From the NCBI RefSeq assembly GCF_029323795.1, contig NZ_CP119758.1:1364001-1428000 (forward strand): 64,000 nt of DNA, given 5' to 3'. Below, one piece after another: positions 53,560 to 62,705 of this stretch; position 1 is the first letter of the stretch, and each line of letters opens with the position of its first letter. The notes below the pieces were generated by a model that saw only the letters and a list, made by a program, of their open reading frames with translations, searched no databases and was not told the DNA's origin. Position numbers and translations under genes: made by a program. Source of the DNA: Zobellia alginiliquefaciens (GTDB lineage: Bacteria; Bacteroidota; Bacteroidia; Flavobacteriales; Flavobacteriaceae).

Positions 53560-53946
53560 TTAGTAGAAATGTTTATAAACTCGATAGCCGAATATACTCC
53601 ACCCAATAATAAGCAGAGTCCCACCAAGCGGAGTGACCAGACCAATCACTTTAAAATCAAAGGAGGTTAAACTATTTGTTGCCAGTAAATAAATAGAGAA
53701 CGAAAAACAACAAATGCCAACTAGCAGAAAATAGAAAATCAGCTTTTTCATAACTTCGGGCAGTTGTTTCATTGTTCCCAGAATAAGCAAAAGTAATGCG
53801 TGGTACATTTGGTATTTTACCCCGGTCTCAAAAGTTTGGATAGCTTCGGCATCAATGAGCTTTTCTAAACCGTGGGCTCCAAAAGCCCCTAAAATAACAG
53901 CCAAGGCTCCTAATAGGATTCCAGTGAGATAAATTGTTTTGTTCAT
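53560..53946 (-). CDS. DUF423 membrane protein
   Basis: 128 residues with four membrane helices; GALAVILGAFGAHGLEK...FETGVKYQMYHALLLLI is the DUF423 signature. Small inner-membrane protein of unknown function, upstream of pckA in the same orientation (85-base gap). Confidence 0.9.
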   Translation of the reverse strand: MNKTIYLTGILLGALAVILGAFGAHGLEKLIDAEAIQTFETGVKYQMYHALLLLILGTMKQLPEVMKKLIFYFLLVGICCFSFSIYLLATNSLTSFDFKVIGLVTPLGGTLLIIGWSIFGYRVYKHFY

Positions 53947-54027
53947 AACTTATATGATGTATTTTTTTATAAATATAACAATCACTACCTTAGTATCTCG
54001 TTACAACCACTAAAAGTACAAAACTAA

Positions 54028-55407
54028 ATGCCGCGAAATATACTTGTTATAGGAGCAGGGAAATCTACCTCATACTTATTAGATTACTTCCTTGACAAAT
54101 CTGAAGAAGAGGAATTACACCTTACGATTGGTGACCTTAATCCCGATACTATTTCACAGTCTATTAGCAACCATAGAAACTGTACCGTGTTTGAGCTCAA
54201 CATTCAGAATGAAGTTGCCAGACAGCAAGCCATTGCAGAAAGTGACATTGTGGTCTCTATGCTTCCCGCATTTTTACATATTAAAATTGCTGCCGACTGT
54301 ATTGCTCTCAGCAAGCACCTTGTGACCGCTTCTTATGTAAGCGATGCTTTAAAAAAACTTGACCCACAGGCTCAAGAAAAAGGGCTTATTTTTATGAACG
54401 AAGTGGGACTAGACCCCGGTATAGACCACATGAGTGCCATGCAGATTATTGACCGCATAAGGGACAAGGGAGGAAAAATGTTGCTTTTTGAATCGTTTTG
54501 TGGTGGATTGGTTGCTCCCGAAAGCGACAATAACCTTTGGAACTATAAATTCACCTGGAACCCAAGAAATGTGGTTTTAGCGGGCCAAGGCGGTGCCGCT
54601 AAATTCATTCAAGAAGGTACTTATAAATATGTACCCTACCATAAGCTTTTTAGGCGAACAGAATTTTTTGATATTGAAGGGTATGGTCGTTTTGAAGGCT
54701 ATGCGAACCGAGACTCCTTAAACTATAGAGAAGCATACGGCCTAGAAAATATACTTACCCTCTACAGAGGCACTATGCGCAGGACCGGGTTTTCAAAAGC
54801 GTGGAACATGTTCGTACAACTAGGTATGACCGATGACAGTTACACCATTGAGAATTCTGAAAACATGTCTTACCGAGAGTTTACCAATCTGTTTTTGCCC
54901 TATTCCCCAACAGATTCGGTAGAACTAAAATTACGTCACTACCTTAAAATTGACCAAGATGATAGCATGTGGGAAAAATTATTGGAGCTTCATCTATTTG
55001 AAGACGATAAAAAAATAGAGCTAAAAAACGCCACTCCCGCACAAATACTACAATACATCCTAGAAGATAGCTGGACGCTAGCGGATTCTGACAAAGATAT
55101 GATCGTTATGTATCACAAATTCGGTTACGAGCTGAATGGAGAGAAACACCAAATTGATGCGAACATGGTGGTCATAGGAGAAAACAGAACATATACAGCT
55201 ATGGCCAAAACGGTTGGTTTACCCGTTGCCATCGCTACTTTAGCCATTTTAAATAAAAAAATAACAACGCCTGGAGTTCAGATTCCCATTAAAAAGGAAG
55301 TTTATGAACCTATACTAAAAGAACTTAAGGCATACGGAATCGACTTTAAAGAATACGAAGTACCGTATTTGGGATACAACTTAAGCCCCGTCTCCAATGG
55401 AGATTAG
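54028..55407 (+). CDS. Saccharopine dehydrogenase family protein
   Basis: 459 residues. Rossmann start RNILVIGAGKSTSYLLDYF, then GDLNPDT, VSMLPAFLHIKIAADCI, TASYVSDA and the family's FMNEVGLDPGIDHMSAM and SFCGGLVAPESDNNLWNYKFTW. This is the LYS9/saccharopine-reductase type, which handles saccharopine in lysine metabolism. With the Lrp-type regulator 91 bases downstream and a glutaryl-CoA dehydrogenase at 14705, lysine degradation is plausible. Confidence 0.88.
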   Translation: MPRNILVIGAGKSTSYLLDYFLDKSEEEELHLTIGDLNPDTISQSISNHRNCTVFELNIQNEVARQQAIAESDIVVSMLPAFLHIKIAADCIALSKHLVTASYVSDALKKLDPQAQEKGLIFMNEVGLDPGIDHMSAMQIIDRIRDKGGKMLLFESFCGGLVAPESDNNLWNYKFTWNPRNVVLAGQGGAAKFIQEGTYKYVPYHKLFRRTEFFDIEGYGRFEGYANRDSLNYREAYGLENILTLYRGTMRRTGFSKAWNMFVQLGMTDDSYTIENSENMSYREFTNLFLPYSPTDSVELKLRHYLKIDQDDSMWEKLLELHLFEDDKKIELKNATPAQILQYILEDSWTLADSDKDMIVMYHKFGYELNGEKHQIDANMVVIGENRTYTAMAKTVGLPVAIATLAILNKKITTPGVQIPIKKEVYEPILKELKAYGIDFKEYEVPYLGYNLSPVSNGD

Positions 55408-55498
55408 CAATAGCCAGTAACACCACACACCTAGATTTTAGAAAGTATACAATTCAAACAATAATAGCTACTTTTACCATCAATTTATAACTCAAAAT

Positions 55499-55969
55499 AT
55501 GAAACTAGGTAACGATAAGGTGAAAATTGACGGTATTGACAAAAAAATCCTAAGGTACTTAATGGATGACGCCAGAAAACCTATTCTTGAAATTGCTCGT
55601 AATATTGGCATCTCTGGTGCCGCTATTCACCAACGATTGCGAAAATTAGAATCTTCAGGACTACTATCCGGGTCAAAATTCGTTATCAATCCAAAAATAA
55701 TTGGTTACCATACCATGGCCTATATTGGTATTTATCTAGATAAGGCCATGAGCAATCCCGCCGCAGTAAAACAGCTGGAAAAAATACCAGAAGTACTTGA
55801 ATGTCATTACACTACAGGAAACTGGTCCATTCTCATAAAAGTGCTCTGTAGGGACAATGAACACCTAATGCACGTGCTCAATAAAGATATTCAACAAATA
55901 GAGGGTGTATCCCGTACGGAGACCTTTATTTCCCTTGCACAACAAATTGATCGACAAATTCAGATATAA
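55499..55969 (+). CDS. Lrp/AsnC family transcription regulator
   Basis: 156 residues. The N-terminal helix-turn-helix is IDKKILRYLMDDARKPILEIARNIGISGAAIHQRLRKLESSGLL; the RAM effector domain has MAYIGIYLDKA, VLECHYTTGNWSILIKVLCRDNEHL and a closing RTETFISL. It senses amino acids; position beside the saccharopine-dehydrogenase gene suggests lysine or a related compound, inferred only. Confidence 0.92.
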   Translation: MKLGNDKVKIDGIDKKILRYLMDDARKPILEIARNIGISGAAIHQRLRKLESSGLLSGSKFVINPKIIGYHTMAYIGIYLDKAMSNPAAVKQLEKIPEVLECHYTTGNWSILIKVLCRDNEHLMHVLNKDIQQIEGVSRTETFISLAQQIDRQIQI

Positions 55970-55971
55970 TA

Positions 55972-56003
55972 TTTGTATTAAATCTAAATAAGGATTATTT
56001 TTG
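55972..56003 (+). promoter_or_regulatory. Promoter abutting the gene at 56010
   Basis: TTTG at 55972-55975, a 20-nt spacer, TATTTTTG at 55996-56003. A consensus Bacteroidota promoter ending six bases before the ATG, which predicts a leaderless or near-leaderless mRNA. Confidence 0.55.
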
Positions 56004-56009
56004 TCCCCA

Positions 56010-56336
56010 ATGGAGCTAATATACTCATCACAATACTATACATTTTTCCAATCTGACAAGGAAAGATGCTTCTATATTGATATGGGCCAGAAGGTGGTTC
56101 GTTTGTCTTTTTGTCAATTGCTTGCCTTAAGGCAGTCAGTTTGGACAATTAACATTGAAAACCATTTTGAAGGTGACGCCAACCCACATGGGCTTGAAAT
56201 TTTATCGCTTTGCAATAAGGAACATCTTTTTGTTCTTAACACCCTTGAGGTTCTGGACCTTAAAGAACTTTTAATCGGTTCACTATTTATTCTTGATATT
56301 GCCGCTCAGACACCAACACTGAGTGTTAAATCCTGA
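56010..56336 (+). CDS. Small hypothetical protein
   Basis: 108 residues from the ATG at 56010 (a TTG at 56001 falls inside the promoter element). It starts MELIYSSQYYTFFQSDKERCFYIDMGQ and has four Cys residues (about 20, 33, 69 and others). No signal peptide or membrane segment. Similar short proteins occur near ferritin genes in Bacteroidota as far as I recall, but I cannot name a family with confidence. Confidence 0.6.
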   Translation: MELIYSSQYYTFFQSDKERCFYIDMGQKVVRLSFCQLLALRQSVWTINIENHFEGDANPHGLEILSLCNKEHLFVLNTLEVLDLKELLIGSLFILDIAAQTPTLSVKS

Positions 56337-56442
56337 TTTTCCACTATTTTTAATGAGTCTAAAACCAGTTATAAATTAGTCTGGGCCCTAGTTATATGCA
56401 CTCTTTTGTAATAACTTTACGTTAAGTAAAGAAAAGCAAACA

Positions 56443-56955
56443 ATGAAAGATATAGCAAGACAACAGATGAGTATGAAGGTAGAAAGCATGGATATGCTTA
56501 ATACCCAAATACAGATGGAAGGAAAAGCATCGGCCTCTTACCTGGCCATGGCTTCATGGTGCGATCAACGTGGTTATATAGGAAGTGCAGATTTTTTATA
56601 TGCACAAGCTGCCGAGGAGAGAGAGCATATGATGAAAATTTTTAAGTTCGTGAACGATTGTGGTGGCAACGCCCTATCTCCCAACATAGAAAATATAAAT
56701 CACGATTTTTCTTCTTTGGAGGAAATTTTCGAAACTGCTTTAAGCCAAGAAATAGAGGTTACAAAATCAATTAATAGAATTGTAGCAGCCGCTAAGAACA
56801 ACAACGACTTTGGCGTTGAGAACTTTCTACAGTGGTTCGTTACCGAGCAATTGGAAGAAGAAAAAACAATGCGTGATATACTCGACTTATTCGAAATCAT
56901 GGGCCGCGATGGAATTGCCCTTAAATTTATTGATGAGCGTATAAAAGCAGAGTAA
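56443..56955 (+). CDS. Ferritin
   Basis: 170 residues, bacterial ferritin-like four-helix protein. Iron ligands of the ferroxidase site are in EGKASASYLAMASWC, AAEEREHMMKIFKFV and FVTEQLEEEKTM. It stores iron as a 24-mer in the cytoplasm. Ends before a clear terminator. Confidence 0.93.
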   Translation: MKDIARQQMSMKVESMDMLNTQIQMEGKASASYLAMASWCDQRGYIGSADFLYAQAAEEREHMMKIFKFVNDCGGNALSPNIENINHDFSSLEEIFETALSQEIEVTKSINRIVAAAKNNNDFGVENFLQWFVTEQLEEEKTMRDILDLFEIMGRDGIALKFIDERIKAE

Positions 56956-56987
56956 CCAAGAATTTTAAAGTAAAGCTAACTCAAATT

Positions 56988-57023
56988 AAAAAGGCTGTCC
57001 AATTCGTTTTGGACAGCCTTTTT
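56988..57023. terminator. Terminator after ferritin
   Basis: AAAAAGGCTGTCC pairs perfectly with GGACAGCCTTTTT around a 10-nt loop. T-rich on both strands, so it may also serve the convergent metallopeptidase. Confidence 0.88.
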
Positions 57024-57057
57024 AATATTTTCTAAGCTACTGCGTAGCGGAATATTA

Positions 57058-57753
57058 TTAATCCCTGCCACCCAATACTTGCATACCCCAGTATACCAAA
57101 GTGGCCAATGAACCAATTGCCGCTACCAAATACGTACGTGCAGCCCATTTAAGCGCATCTTCCGAACCTTTATATTCTTGTGGTGTTACTACATTCTTAG
57201 CTTTCAACCATGCTAAGGCACGGTTACTAGCATCGTATTCTACCGGTAGGGTTATAAAGCTGAACAATGTTGCCATACCCATCATAATCAGACCGGCTAC
57301 CGCTACCCAATATCCTATACCAACTCCTGCCGCGGCACCCAACATCAACCCACCAAAAACGACCCACATAGACATACTGGACGTAATGCTAACGATAGGC
57401 ACCAATTTAGAGCGTAAAGTCAACCATTCGTACGCTTGTGCATGTTGTACCGCATGACCACATTCGTGAGCCGCAACAGCTGCTGCAGAAGCGTTTCTTT
57501 GGTTATAAACCCCTTCACTTAAATTTACCGTTTTGTTCTGTGGATTGTAATGGTCCGTAAGCATACCTGCGGTTGAAACCACTTTTACGTCTCTAATGCC
57601 ATGGTCAGCCAACATTTTTTCCGCAATTTCAGCACCGCTCATGCCATTACTAAGATGTACTTTGGAATAATGCTTAAACTTACTTTTTAATTTACTACTC
57701 ACCAACCAGCTTACTAAAGCTATAGCACCGATCAATATATAATATCCCATCAT
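57058..57753 (-). CDS. Zinc metallopeptidase, YugP-like (neutral zinc metallopeptidase)
   Basis: 231 residues. N-terminal membrane helix, then the zinc motif HECGH (96-100) in AAVAAHECGHAVQHAQAYEWL, then three more hydrophobic helices. This is the YugP family of membrane-embedded metallopeptidases, substrate unknown. Start uncertain by one residue (MM). Confidence 0.88.
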   Translation of the reverse strand: MMGYYILIGAIALVSWLVSSKLKSKFKHYSKVHLSNGMSGAEIAEKMLADHGIRDVKVVSTAGMLTDHYNPQNKTVNLSEGVYNQRNASAAAVAAHECGHAVQHAQAYEWLTLRSKLVPIVSITSSMSMWVVFGGLMLGAAAGVGIGYWVAVAGLIMMGMATLFSFITLPVEYDASNRALAWLKAKNVVTPQEYKGSEDALKWAARTYLVAAIGSLATLVYWGMQVLGGRD

Positions 57754-57791
57754 AATTTTATTCTTTTAAGATTTGAATTTAAAGATAATCA

Positions 57792-57829
57792 AATCTACCT
57801 CACTTCGACTGCGCTCAGTGAGGTAGATT
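57792..57829. repeat. Palindromic repeat, complete copy
   Basis: AATCTACCTCACT and AGTGAGGTAGATT form a perfect 13-bp stem around the core TCGACTGCGCTC. This core recurs twice within 250 bases. CTTCGACTGCGCTCAGTG-type repeats are widespread between genes in Flavobacteriaceae. Confidence 0.75.
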
Positions 57830-57852
57830 CCGATATTGTTACTCCTCTTCTA

Positions 57853-57880
57853 TCTCGACTGCGCTCAGTGAGGTAGATTC
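57853..57880. repeat. Palindromic repeat, copy lacking the left arm
   Basis: Contains TCGACTGCGCTCAGTGAGG and GTAGATTCC, identical to the core and right arm of the copy at 57792, but the left arm is replaced by unrelated sequence, so it cannot form the same stem. Confidence 0.65.
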
Positions 57881-58009
57881 CATTGTTTCATCCTCTACTG
57901 CGTTCAACAAACTAGAAACTAAGGTTGTTTTTCCTCCTTTACTATATCAATTACACTAAACAAGCAAAACTCAGATTTTTTAAAAACTCTCTTTTTCAAC
58001 CTAATTCTT

Positions 58010-58041
58010 GCACCTCACTGAGCGCAGTCGAAGTGAGGTGC
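58010..58041. repeat. Palindromic repeat, inverted copy
   Basis: GCACCTCACT and AGTGAGGTGC, a 10-bp stem, around GAGCGCAGTCGA, the reverse complement of the core in the first copy. Outer arm bases differ (GCACC versus TCTACC) but remain paired, which is compensated change. The 386-base gap 57754-58139 holds nothing else I recognise. Confidence 0.75.
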
Positions 58042-58139
58042 TTCAACAACAATCAATCACTGGATATATTGAAAAGCAAAAACCTCGCCAAATCAATTTT
58101 GCGAGGTTTTGAAGTTATATGCTGCCAAAATGTCTTTGG

Positions 58140-58394
58140 TTATTTGTACTTGAATTTTAATATTAGCATAAATAAAAGCAGAAAGGCCGTTATGCCGTTT
58201 GCCAGAGTAACCGGCAGACTACTTATTAATATACCGTAGGTGAGCCATAATACAACGCCAATAAAAAGTACCAAATAGGTGGTTAACGAAATGTCTTTTG
58301 TAGACTTATCTCGCCACGTTTTATAGACTTGCGGTACGTAACCCGCCGTAGTGAGAATAGCAGCCGCCAACCCAAGAACTTCAATGTAATCCAT
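58140..58394 (-). CDS. SemiSWEET sugar transporter
   Basis: 84 residues, three membrane helices, the PQ-loop motif (TTAGYVPQVYKTWRDKSTKDISL). SemiSWEETs dimerise to make a facilitative sugar channel in the inner membrane. Its ATG lies 7 bases upstream of the leuS stop region on the same strand, but the order puts it after leuS. Confidence 0.9.
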   Translation of the reverse strand: MDYIEVLGLAAAILTTAGYVPQVYKTWRDKSTKDISLTTYLVLFIGVVLWLTYGILISSLPVTLANGITAFLLLFMLILKFKYK

Positions 58395-58423
58395 AATCTA
58401 TTTAGTTGATGGCCGTATATTTT

Positions 58424-61387
58424 CTACCCTACGATATTTACAATTTTACCGGGTACTACAATCACTTTTTTAGGCGTTCGGCCTTGTAAATGTTGTTCGG
58501 TTTTTTCGTGTGCCATTACCGCGGCTTCAATTTCGTCTTTACTTAAATCTAAAGGAAGCTCTATTTTAAATCGCATTTTTCCGTTGAAGGATACCGGATA
58601 CTCTTTACTGCTTTCCACCAAGTATTTTTCTTCGAATTTTGGGAAGTCTACCGTTGCGATAGAGCCCTCATGACCCAATTTGCTCCAAAGCTCTTCTGCA
58701 ATATGCGGTGCGTAAGGCGATACTAAAATAGCCAAAGCCTCTAACACTTCCCTACTGTTGCACTTTTGCGAACTTAATTCGTTTACAGCGATCATAAAAG
58801 TGGAAACGGATGTATTGAAACTGAAATTCTCAATATCTTCTTCTACTTTCTTTATGGTCTTATGTAGCGTCTTGTAACTATCTTTTGACGGTTCTGTTTC
58901 AGAAACCGCAAAAGCGCCCTCTGGCCCCGAATGATACAAACGCCATAGTTTTTTCAAGAAACTGTGTACACCCGTAATACCGGCGGTATTCCAAGGCTTG
59001 GATTGCTCCAAAGGCCCTAAGAACATTTCATACAAACGCAATGAATCTGCTCCGTACTCCTCACAAATGGCATCTGGGTTGACGACATTGTATTTGGATT
59101 TGGACATTTTTTCGACTTCGCGGCCTACAATGTATTTACCATTATCCACAACAAAAGTAACACCTTCATTTTCCGGTCTCCACTTTTCAAATGCATCCAT
59201 ATTCAATTCATCGGATGAATTAACCATAGAAACATCAACATGAGTTTTATGAATATTGATATTCTTGTTCCAATAAGTTTTTTCTCCCCACTTAGCTTTA
59301 TACTTATCAACAACTTGATCTATAACCTTCTGAACAGCAGAATCTATCTCTTGATTTTCAAGCTTATCTATTAAGCTTTTTGTGAAATAATGAAAAGTCG
59401 GTTCGGTATAAAGAGTTGTAGATACACCATCCCTCAACTCAATGCTTAAAGAATAAACAAAAGCACTAGTCCCAGTTATCATACCCTGATTAATGAGTTT
59501 TTTAGCAAACTCCTCTTTGGGCACCAAACCTAGATCAAACATAAATTTTTGCCAGAAACGGCTGTACAATAAATGGCCCGTAGCATGTTCGCTACCACCA
59601 ATGTACAAGTCCACATCTTGCCAGTAGTCAATCGCTTCTTTTGAGAAAATTTCATCCGCATTATGCGGGTCCATATACCGGTTAAAGTACTGTGAACTAC
59701 CCGCCCAACCCGGCATGGTATTCAACTCAAGAGGAAAAACACTTTTCCCATCAATCAACTCATTACTGACCACTGCCGACTTATTTACGTCCCAAGCCCA
59801 AACCGTAGCATTGCCCAAAGGTGGTTCACCAGTTTCGGTAGGTAGGTATTTATCTACTTCCGGCAGTTTTATCGGTAAATGCTCAGCAGCGATCATTTGC
59901 GGCATGCCCTCTACATAATATACTGGGAAAGGCTCGCCCCAATAGCGCTGACGGCTAAAAACGGCATCACGCAAACGGTAGTTGATCTTCCCCTCGCCCT
60001 GACCTAATTTTTCCAATTCAAAAATGGCACGCTTCATGGCTTTTTTGTACGGCAATCCGTTTAGGAAATCAGAATTGGAAATAACAGTAGTTTCTTTATC
60101 GGAAAAAGCTCCCTCGGAAATATCCACACCTTCAAAAATATTGGGGATGGGAATATTGAAATGCTTCGCGAAGTCATAATCGCGCTGATCACCACAAGGA
60201 ACGGACATAACCGCTCCGGTTCCGTAACCCGCCAACACATAATCCCCGATCCAAACCGGAATAGGCTCCTTGGTAAACGGATGCTCGGCATACGCTCCCG
60301 TAAACGCACCGGAAATGGTCTTTACATCTGCCATACGGTCCCGTTCGGAACGTTTTGCCGTCGCTTCAATATAAGCCTCAACCTCAGCTTTTTGTTCTGG
60401 AGTAGTGATTTTAGCCACCAATTCATGTTCCGGGGCCAAAGTCATAAAGCTCACTCCAAAAATAGTATCGGGACGCGTAGTAAAGACCTCAATCTTTTCA
60501 TCGTGCCCCTTTACATTGAAAATCGCCGATGCACCTTGTGAACGACCAATCCAATTGGTCTGTGAATCTTTTAACGGCTGTGGCCAATCTACCGTATCCA
60601 AACCATCTAATAAGCGCTGTGCATAGGCAGAAATGCGCATGCTCCATTGCGTCATTTTTTTACGGATAACAGGATGACCTCCACGTTCGGAAACGCCGTT
60701 TACGATTTCATCGTTTGCCAGAACGGTTCCCAAAGCGGGGCACCAGTTCACTTCGCTTTCCGCCAAATACGTTAAGCGGTATTGCAATAAAATTTCTTGT
60801 TTTTTCTTATCCGAAAAAGATTTCCAATCCTCTGCTGAAAACTGAACCACGTCTTCGTCGCAAACTGCCTGCACATTTGCATTTCCTTCCGTTTCAAAAA
60901 CAGAAATCAATGTCTCTACAGATTCGGCCTTATCACTTGTTTTATTGTACCAAGAATTGAAAAGCTGAATGAATATCCACTGCGTCCACTTGTAATATTT
61001 TGGGTCAGAGGTGCGTACTTCACGGCTCCAATCAAAAGAAAAACCGAGTTGATCTAACTGTCTACGGTAAGTAGTAATATTCTTTTCCGTAGTAACCGCC
61101 GGATGCTGCCCGGTCTGGATGGCATATTGCTCCGCTGGAAGGCCAAAAGAATCATAACCCTGCGGATGCAAAACATTAAAACCCTTATGTCTTTTGTAAC
61201 GTGCATAAATATCACTTGCTATATAACCAAGCGGGTGCCCAACGTGCAACCCTGCACCCGAAGGGTAAGGAAACATGTCCAACACATAAAATTTTGGTTT
61301 ATCGGAATTATTCTCTGCCTTAAACGTTTGGTTTTCGGCCCAAAACTTCTGCCAATTCTTTTCTATTTCCTTGAAATCGTATTGCAT
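58424..61387 (-). CDS. leuS: Leucyl-tRNA synthetase
   Basis: 987 residues from the ATG ending at 61387. The ten extra codons of the longer frame are not family sequence and the promoter at 61415 is close. HIGH is HVGH (48-51) in YPSGAGLHVGHPLGY, the editing domain has TRPDTIFGVSFM, and KMSKS is VEKMSKSKYN. It is longer than E. coli LeuS by roughly 130 residues because of inserts, common in Bacteroidota. Confidence 0.96.
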   Translation of the reverse strand: MQYDFKEIEKNWQKFWAENQTFKAENNSDKPKFYVLDMFPYPSGAGLHVGHPLGYIASDIYARYKRHKGFNVLHPQGYDSFGLPAEQYAIQTGQHPAVTTEKNITTYRRQLDQLGFSFDWSREVRTSDPKYYKWTQWIFIQLFNSWYNKTSDKAESVETLISVFETEGNANVQAVCDEDVVQFSAEDWKSFSDKKKQEILLQYRLTYLAESEVNWCPALGTVLANDEIVNGVSERGGHPVIRKKMTQWSMRISAYAQRLLDGLDTVDWPQPLKDSQTNWIGRSQGASAIFNVKGHDEKIEVFTTRPDTIFGVSFMTLAPEHELVAKITTPEQKAEVEAYIEATAKRSERDRMADVKTISGAFTGAYAEHPFTKEPIPVWIGDYVLAGYGTGAVMSVPCGDQRDYDFAKHFNIPIPNIFEGVDISEGAFSDKETTVISNSDFLNGLPYKKAMKRAIFELEKLGQGEGKINYRLRDAVFSRQRYWGEPFPVYYVEGMPQMIAAEHLPIKLPEVDKYLPTETGEPPLGNATVWAWDVNKSAVVSNELIDGKSVFPLELNTMPGWAGSSQYFNRYMDPHNADEIFSKEAIDYWQDVDLYIGGSEHATGHLLYSRFWQKFMFDLGLVPKEEFAKKLINQGMITGTSAFVYSLSIELRDGVSTTLYTEPTFHYFTKSLIDKLENQEIDSAVQKVIDQVVDKYKAKWGEKTYWNKNINIHKTHVDVSMVNSSDELNMDAFEKWRPENEGVTFVVDNGKYIVGREVEKMSKSKYNVVNPDAICEEYGADSLRLYEMFLGPLEQSKPWNTAGITGVHSFLKKLWRLYHSGPEGAFAVSETEPSKDSYKTLHKTIKKVEEDIENFSFNTSVSTFMIAVNELSSQKCNSREVLEALAILVSPYAPHIAEELWSKLGHEGSIATVDFPKFEEKYLVESSKEYPVSFNGKMRFKIELPLDLSKDEIEAAVMAHEKTEQHLQGRTPKKVIVVPGKIVNIVG

Positions 61388-61414
61388 GCTGATATCTTTC
61401 TTTTCAATGTGGCG

Positions 61415-61422
61415 CAAAAATA
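61415..61422 (-). promoter_or_regulatory. -7 element of the leuS promoter
   Basis: TATTTTTG on the minus strand, 27 bases before the leuS ATG. The -33 region has only a weak TTTAGG, so moderate confidence. Confidence 0.4.
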
Positions 61423-61468
61423 AGTTTATTCAATTTACTTTCCTAAATTTACGGTCGCATACACGATT

Positions 61469-62347
61469 ATGGGTAAGTCTTTTGAACAGTATCAGAAACA
61501 AAAATTGATATCATCGTACTTTTCGGTGGTATTGAGTATTGCGTTGGTGTTATTTTTATTGGGCACGTTGGGCCTTTTAGTCATCAATACCAACAAGATG
61601 GCGGATCACTTTAAAGAACAGATTACCATTTCTATTTTCCTGAAAGATGAGGCCAAAGAGTCCGAAATAGACCAACTTCAGAAAAATTTACTTCAAGAAG
61701 AACATACCAAAAGTGCCGTTTTCGTCTCCAAAGAAGATGCCGCCAAACAGCATAGCGAGGAAATAGGTGAAGACTTTCAGAATTTCTTGGGTTATAATCC
61801 ACTTAAAAACTCCATTGACGTACAATTACGCGCCAATTTTGTAACTCCGCAAGAAATAGATTCATTGGCTACCAACCTTGCGAAAAAGACCTATATAGAA
61901 GAAGTAAGTTATGACAAACCTTTGGTGGATTTACTGAACGAAAACGTAAAGCGTATTAGTTTTTGGGTTTTAATTGCCTGTGGTGTGCTTACATTCATTG
62001 CCATCTTGCTTATTAACAGCTCTATTAGACTTAGCATTTACTCTAAACGGTTTATCATTAAAACCATGCAAATGGTAGGTGCCACCAAGACTTTTATACG
62101 ACGCCCTTTTATATGGATGAACATTAAATTGGGCATGTTAGGTGCATTAATTGCCCTTTTGGCCTTAACGGGTGCTTTGTATTATTTGGACCAAACTTTT
62201 CCCGAACTAGAGCTTTTTAAAGATGTAGAGCAACTAGGCATACTGTACGGGGCCATTTTTGTTCTGGGTATTTTTATCTCTTTGGTGAGCACATTTTTTG
62301 CCACGCAACGGTTTTTAAATCTAAGAACCGATGAATTATACTATTAA
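61469..62347 (+). CDS. ftsX: Cell division protein FtsX
   Basis: 292 residues. Short cytoplasmic N-terminus (FEQYQKQKLISSYFSVVLSIALVLFLLG), first helix, a periplasmic domain, and three more helices (FWVLIACGVLTFIAILLINSSIRLSIYSKRFIIKTMQMVGATK is the FtsX signature). It works with the FtsE ATPase to control cell-wall hydrolases at division. First of four co-directional genes, ftsX-DUF3098-uppP-truB, a conserved Bacteroidota order. Confidence 0.93.
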   Translation: MGKSFEQYQKQKLISSYFSVVLSIALVLFLLGTLGLLVINTNKMADHFKEQITISIFLKDEAKESEIDQLQKNLLQEEHTKSAVFVSKEDAAKQHSEEIGEDFQNFLGYNPLKNSIDVQLRANFVTPQEIDSLATNLAKKTYIEEVSYDKPLVDLLNENVKRISFWVLIACGVLTFIAILLINSSIRLSIYSKRFIIKTMQMVGATKTFIRRPFIWMNIKLGMLGALIALLALTGALYYLDQTFPELELFKDVEQLGILYGAIFVLGIFISLVSTFFATQRFLNLRTDELYY

Positions 62348-62434
62348 GAGCCCTATTTACAAAGAAAAAACCTCCGAACAAGAAACCTTTACGACCATAA
62401 ACTTTTTTAAGTAGAACTTCGTTAAATTTGCAGC

Positions 62435-62704
62435 ATGGGTAAAAAATCAAAAGAACAGACCGGGCAACAGGCCAAGAAAGAATTTATATTTCAAAATAAG
62501 AACTACATCTTCTTTTTTGTAGGTCTTGCGTGCATTGCCATAGGCTTTATACTTATGAGCGGTGGCGGTAGTGACGACCCAAATGTGTTCAATGAAGACA
62601 TTTATAGTTTTAGAAGAATACGTCTGGCCCCTACCCTAGTATTAATAGGTTTAGGCATTGAGATATATGCCATATTATTGAACCCGCACAAGAAGAAAAA
62701 CTAA
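62435..62704 (+). CDS. DUF3098 membrane protein
   Basis: 89 residues with two membrane helices: FIFQNKNYIFFFVGLACIAIGFILMSGGGSDDPNVFNEDIYSFRRIRLAPTLVLIGLGIEIYAIL matches DUF3098. Always found between ftsX and uppP in this group. Function unknown; cell-envelope role suggested by neighbours. Confidence 0.9.
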   Translation: MGKKSKEQTGQQAKKEFIFQNKNYIFFFVGLACIAIGFILMSGGGSDDPNVFNEDIYSFRRIRLAPTLVLIGLGIEIYAILLNPHKKKN

Positions 62705-62705
62705 A

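Noticed and set aside
57925-58239. Plus-strand open frame of 104 codons over the repeat cluster
   Set aside because: Overlaps the inverted repeat copy and the SemiSWEET gene; composition is not protein-like and no family is recognised.
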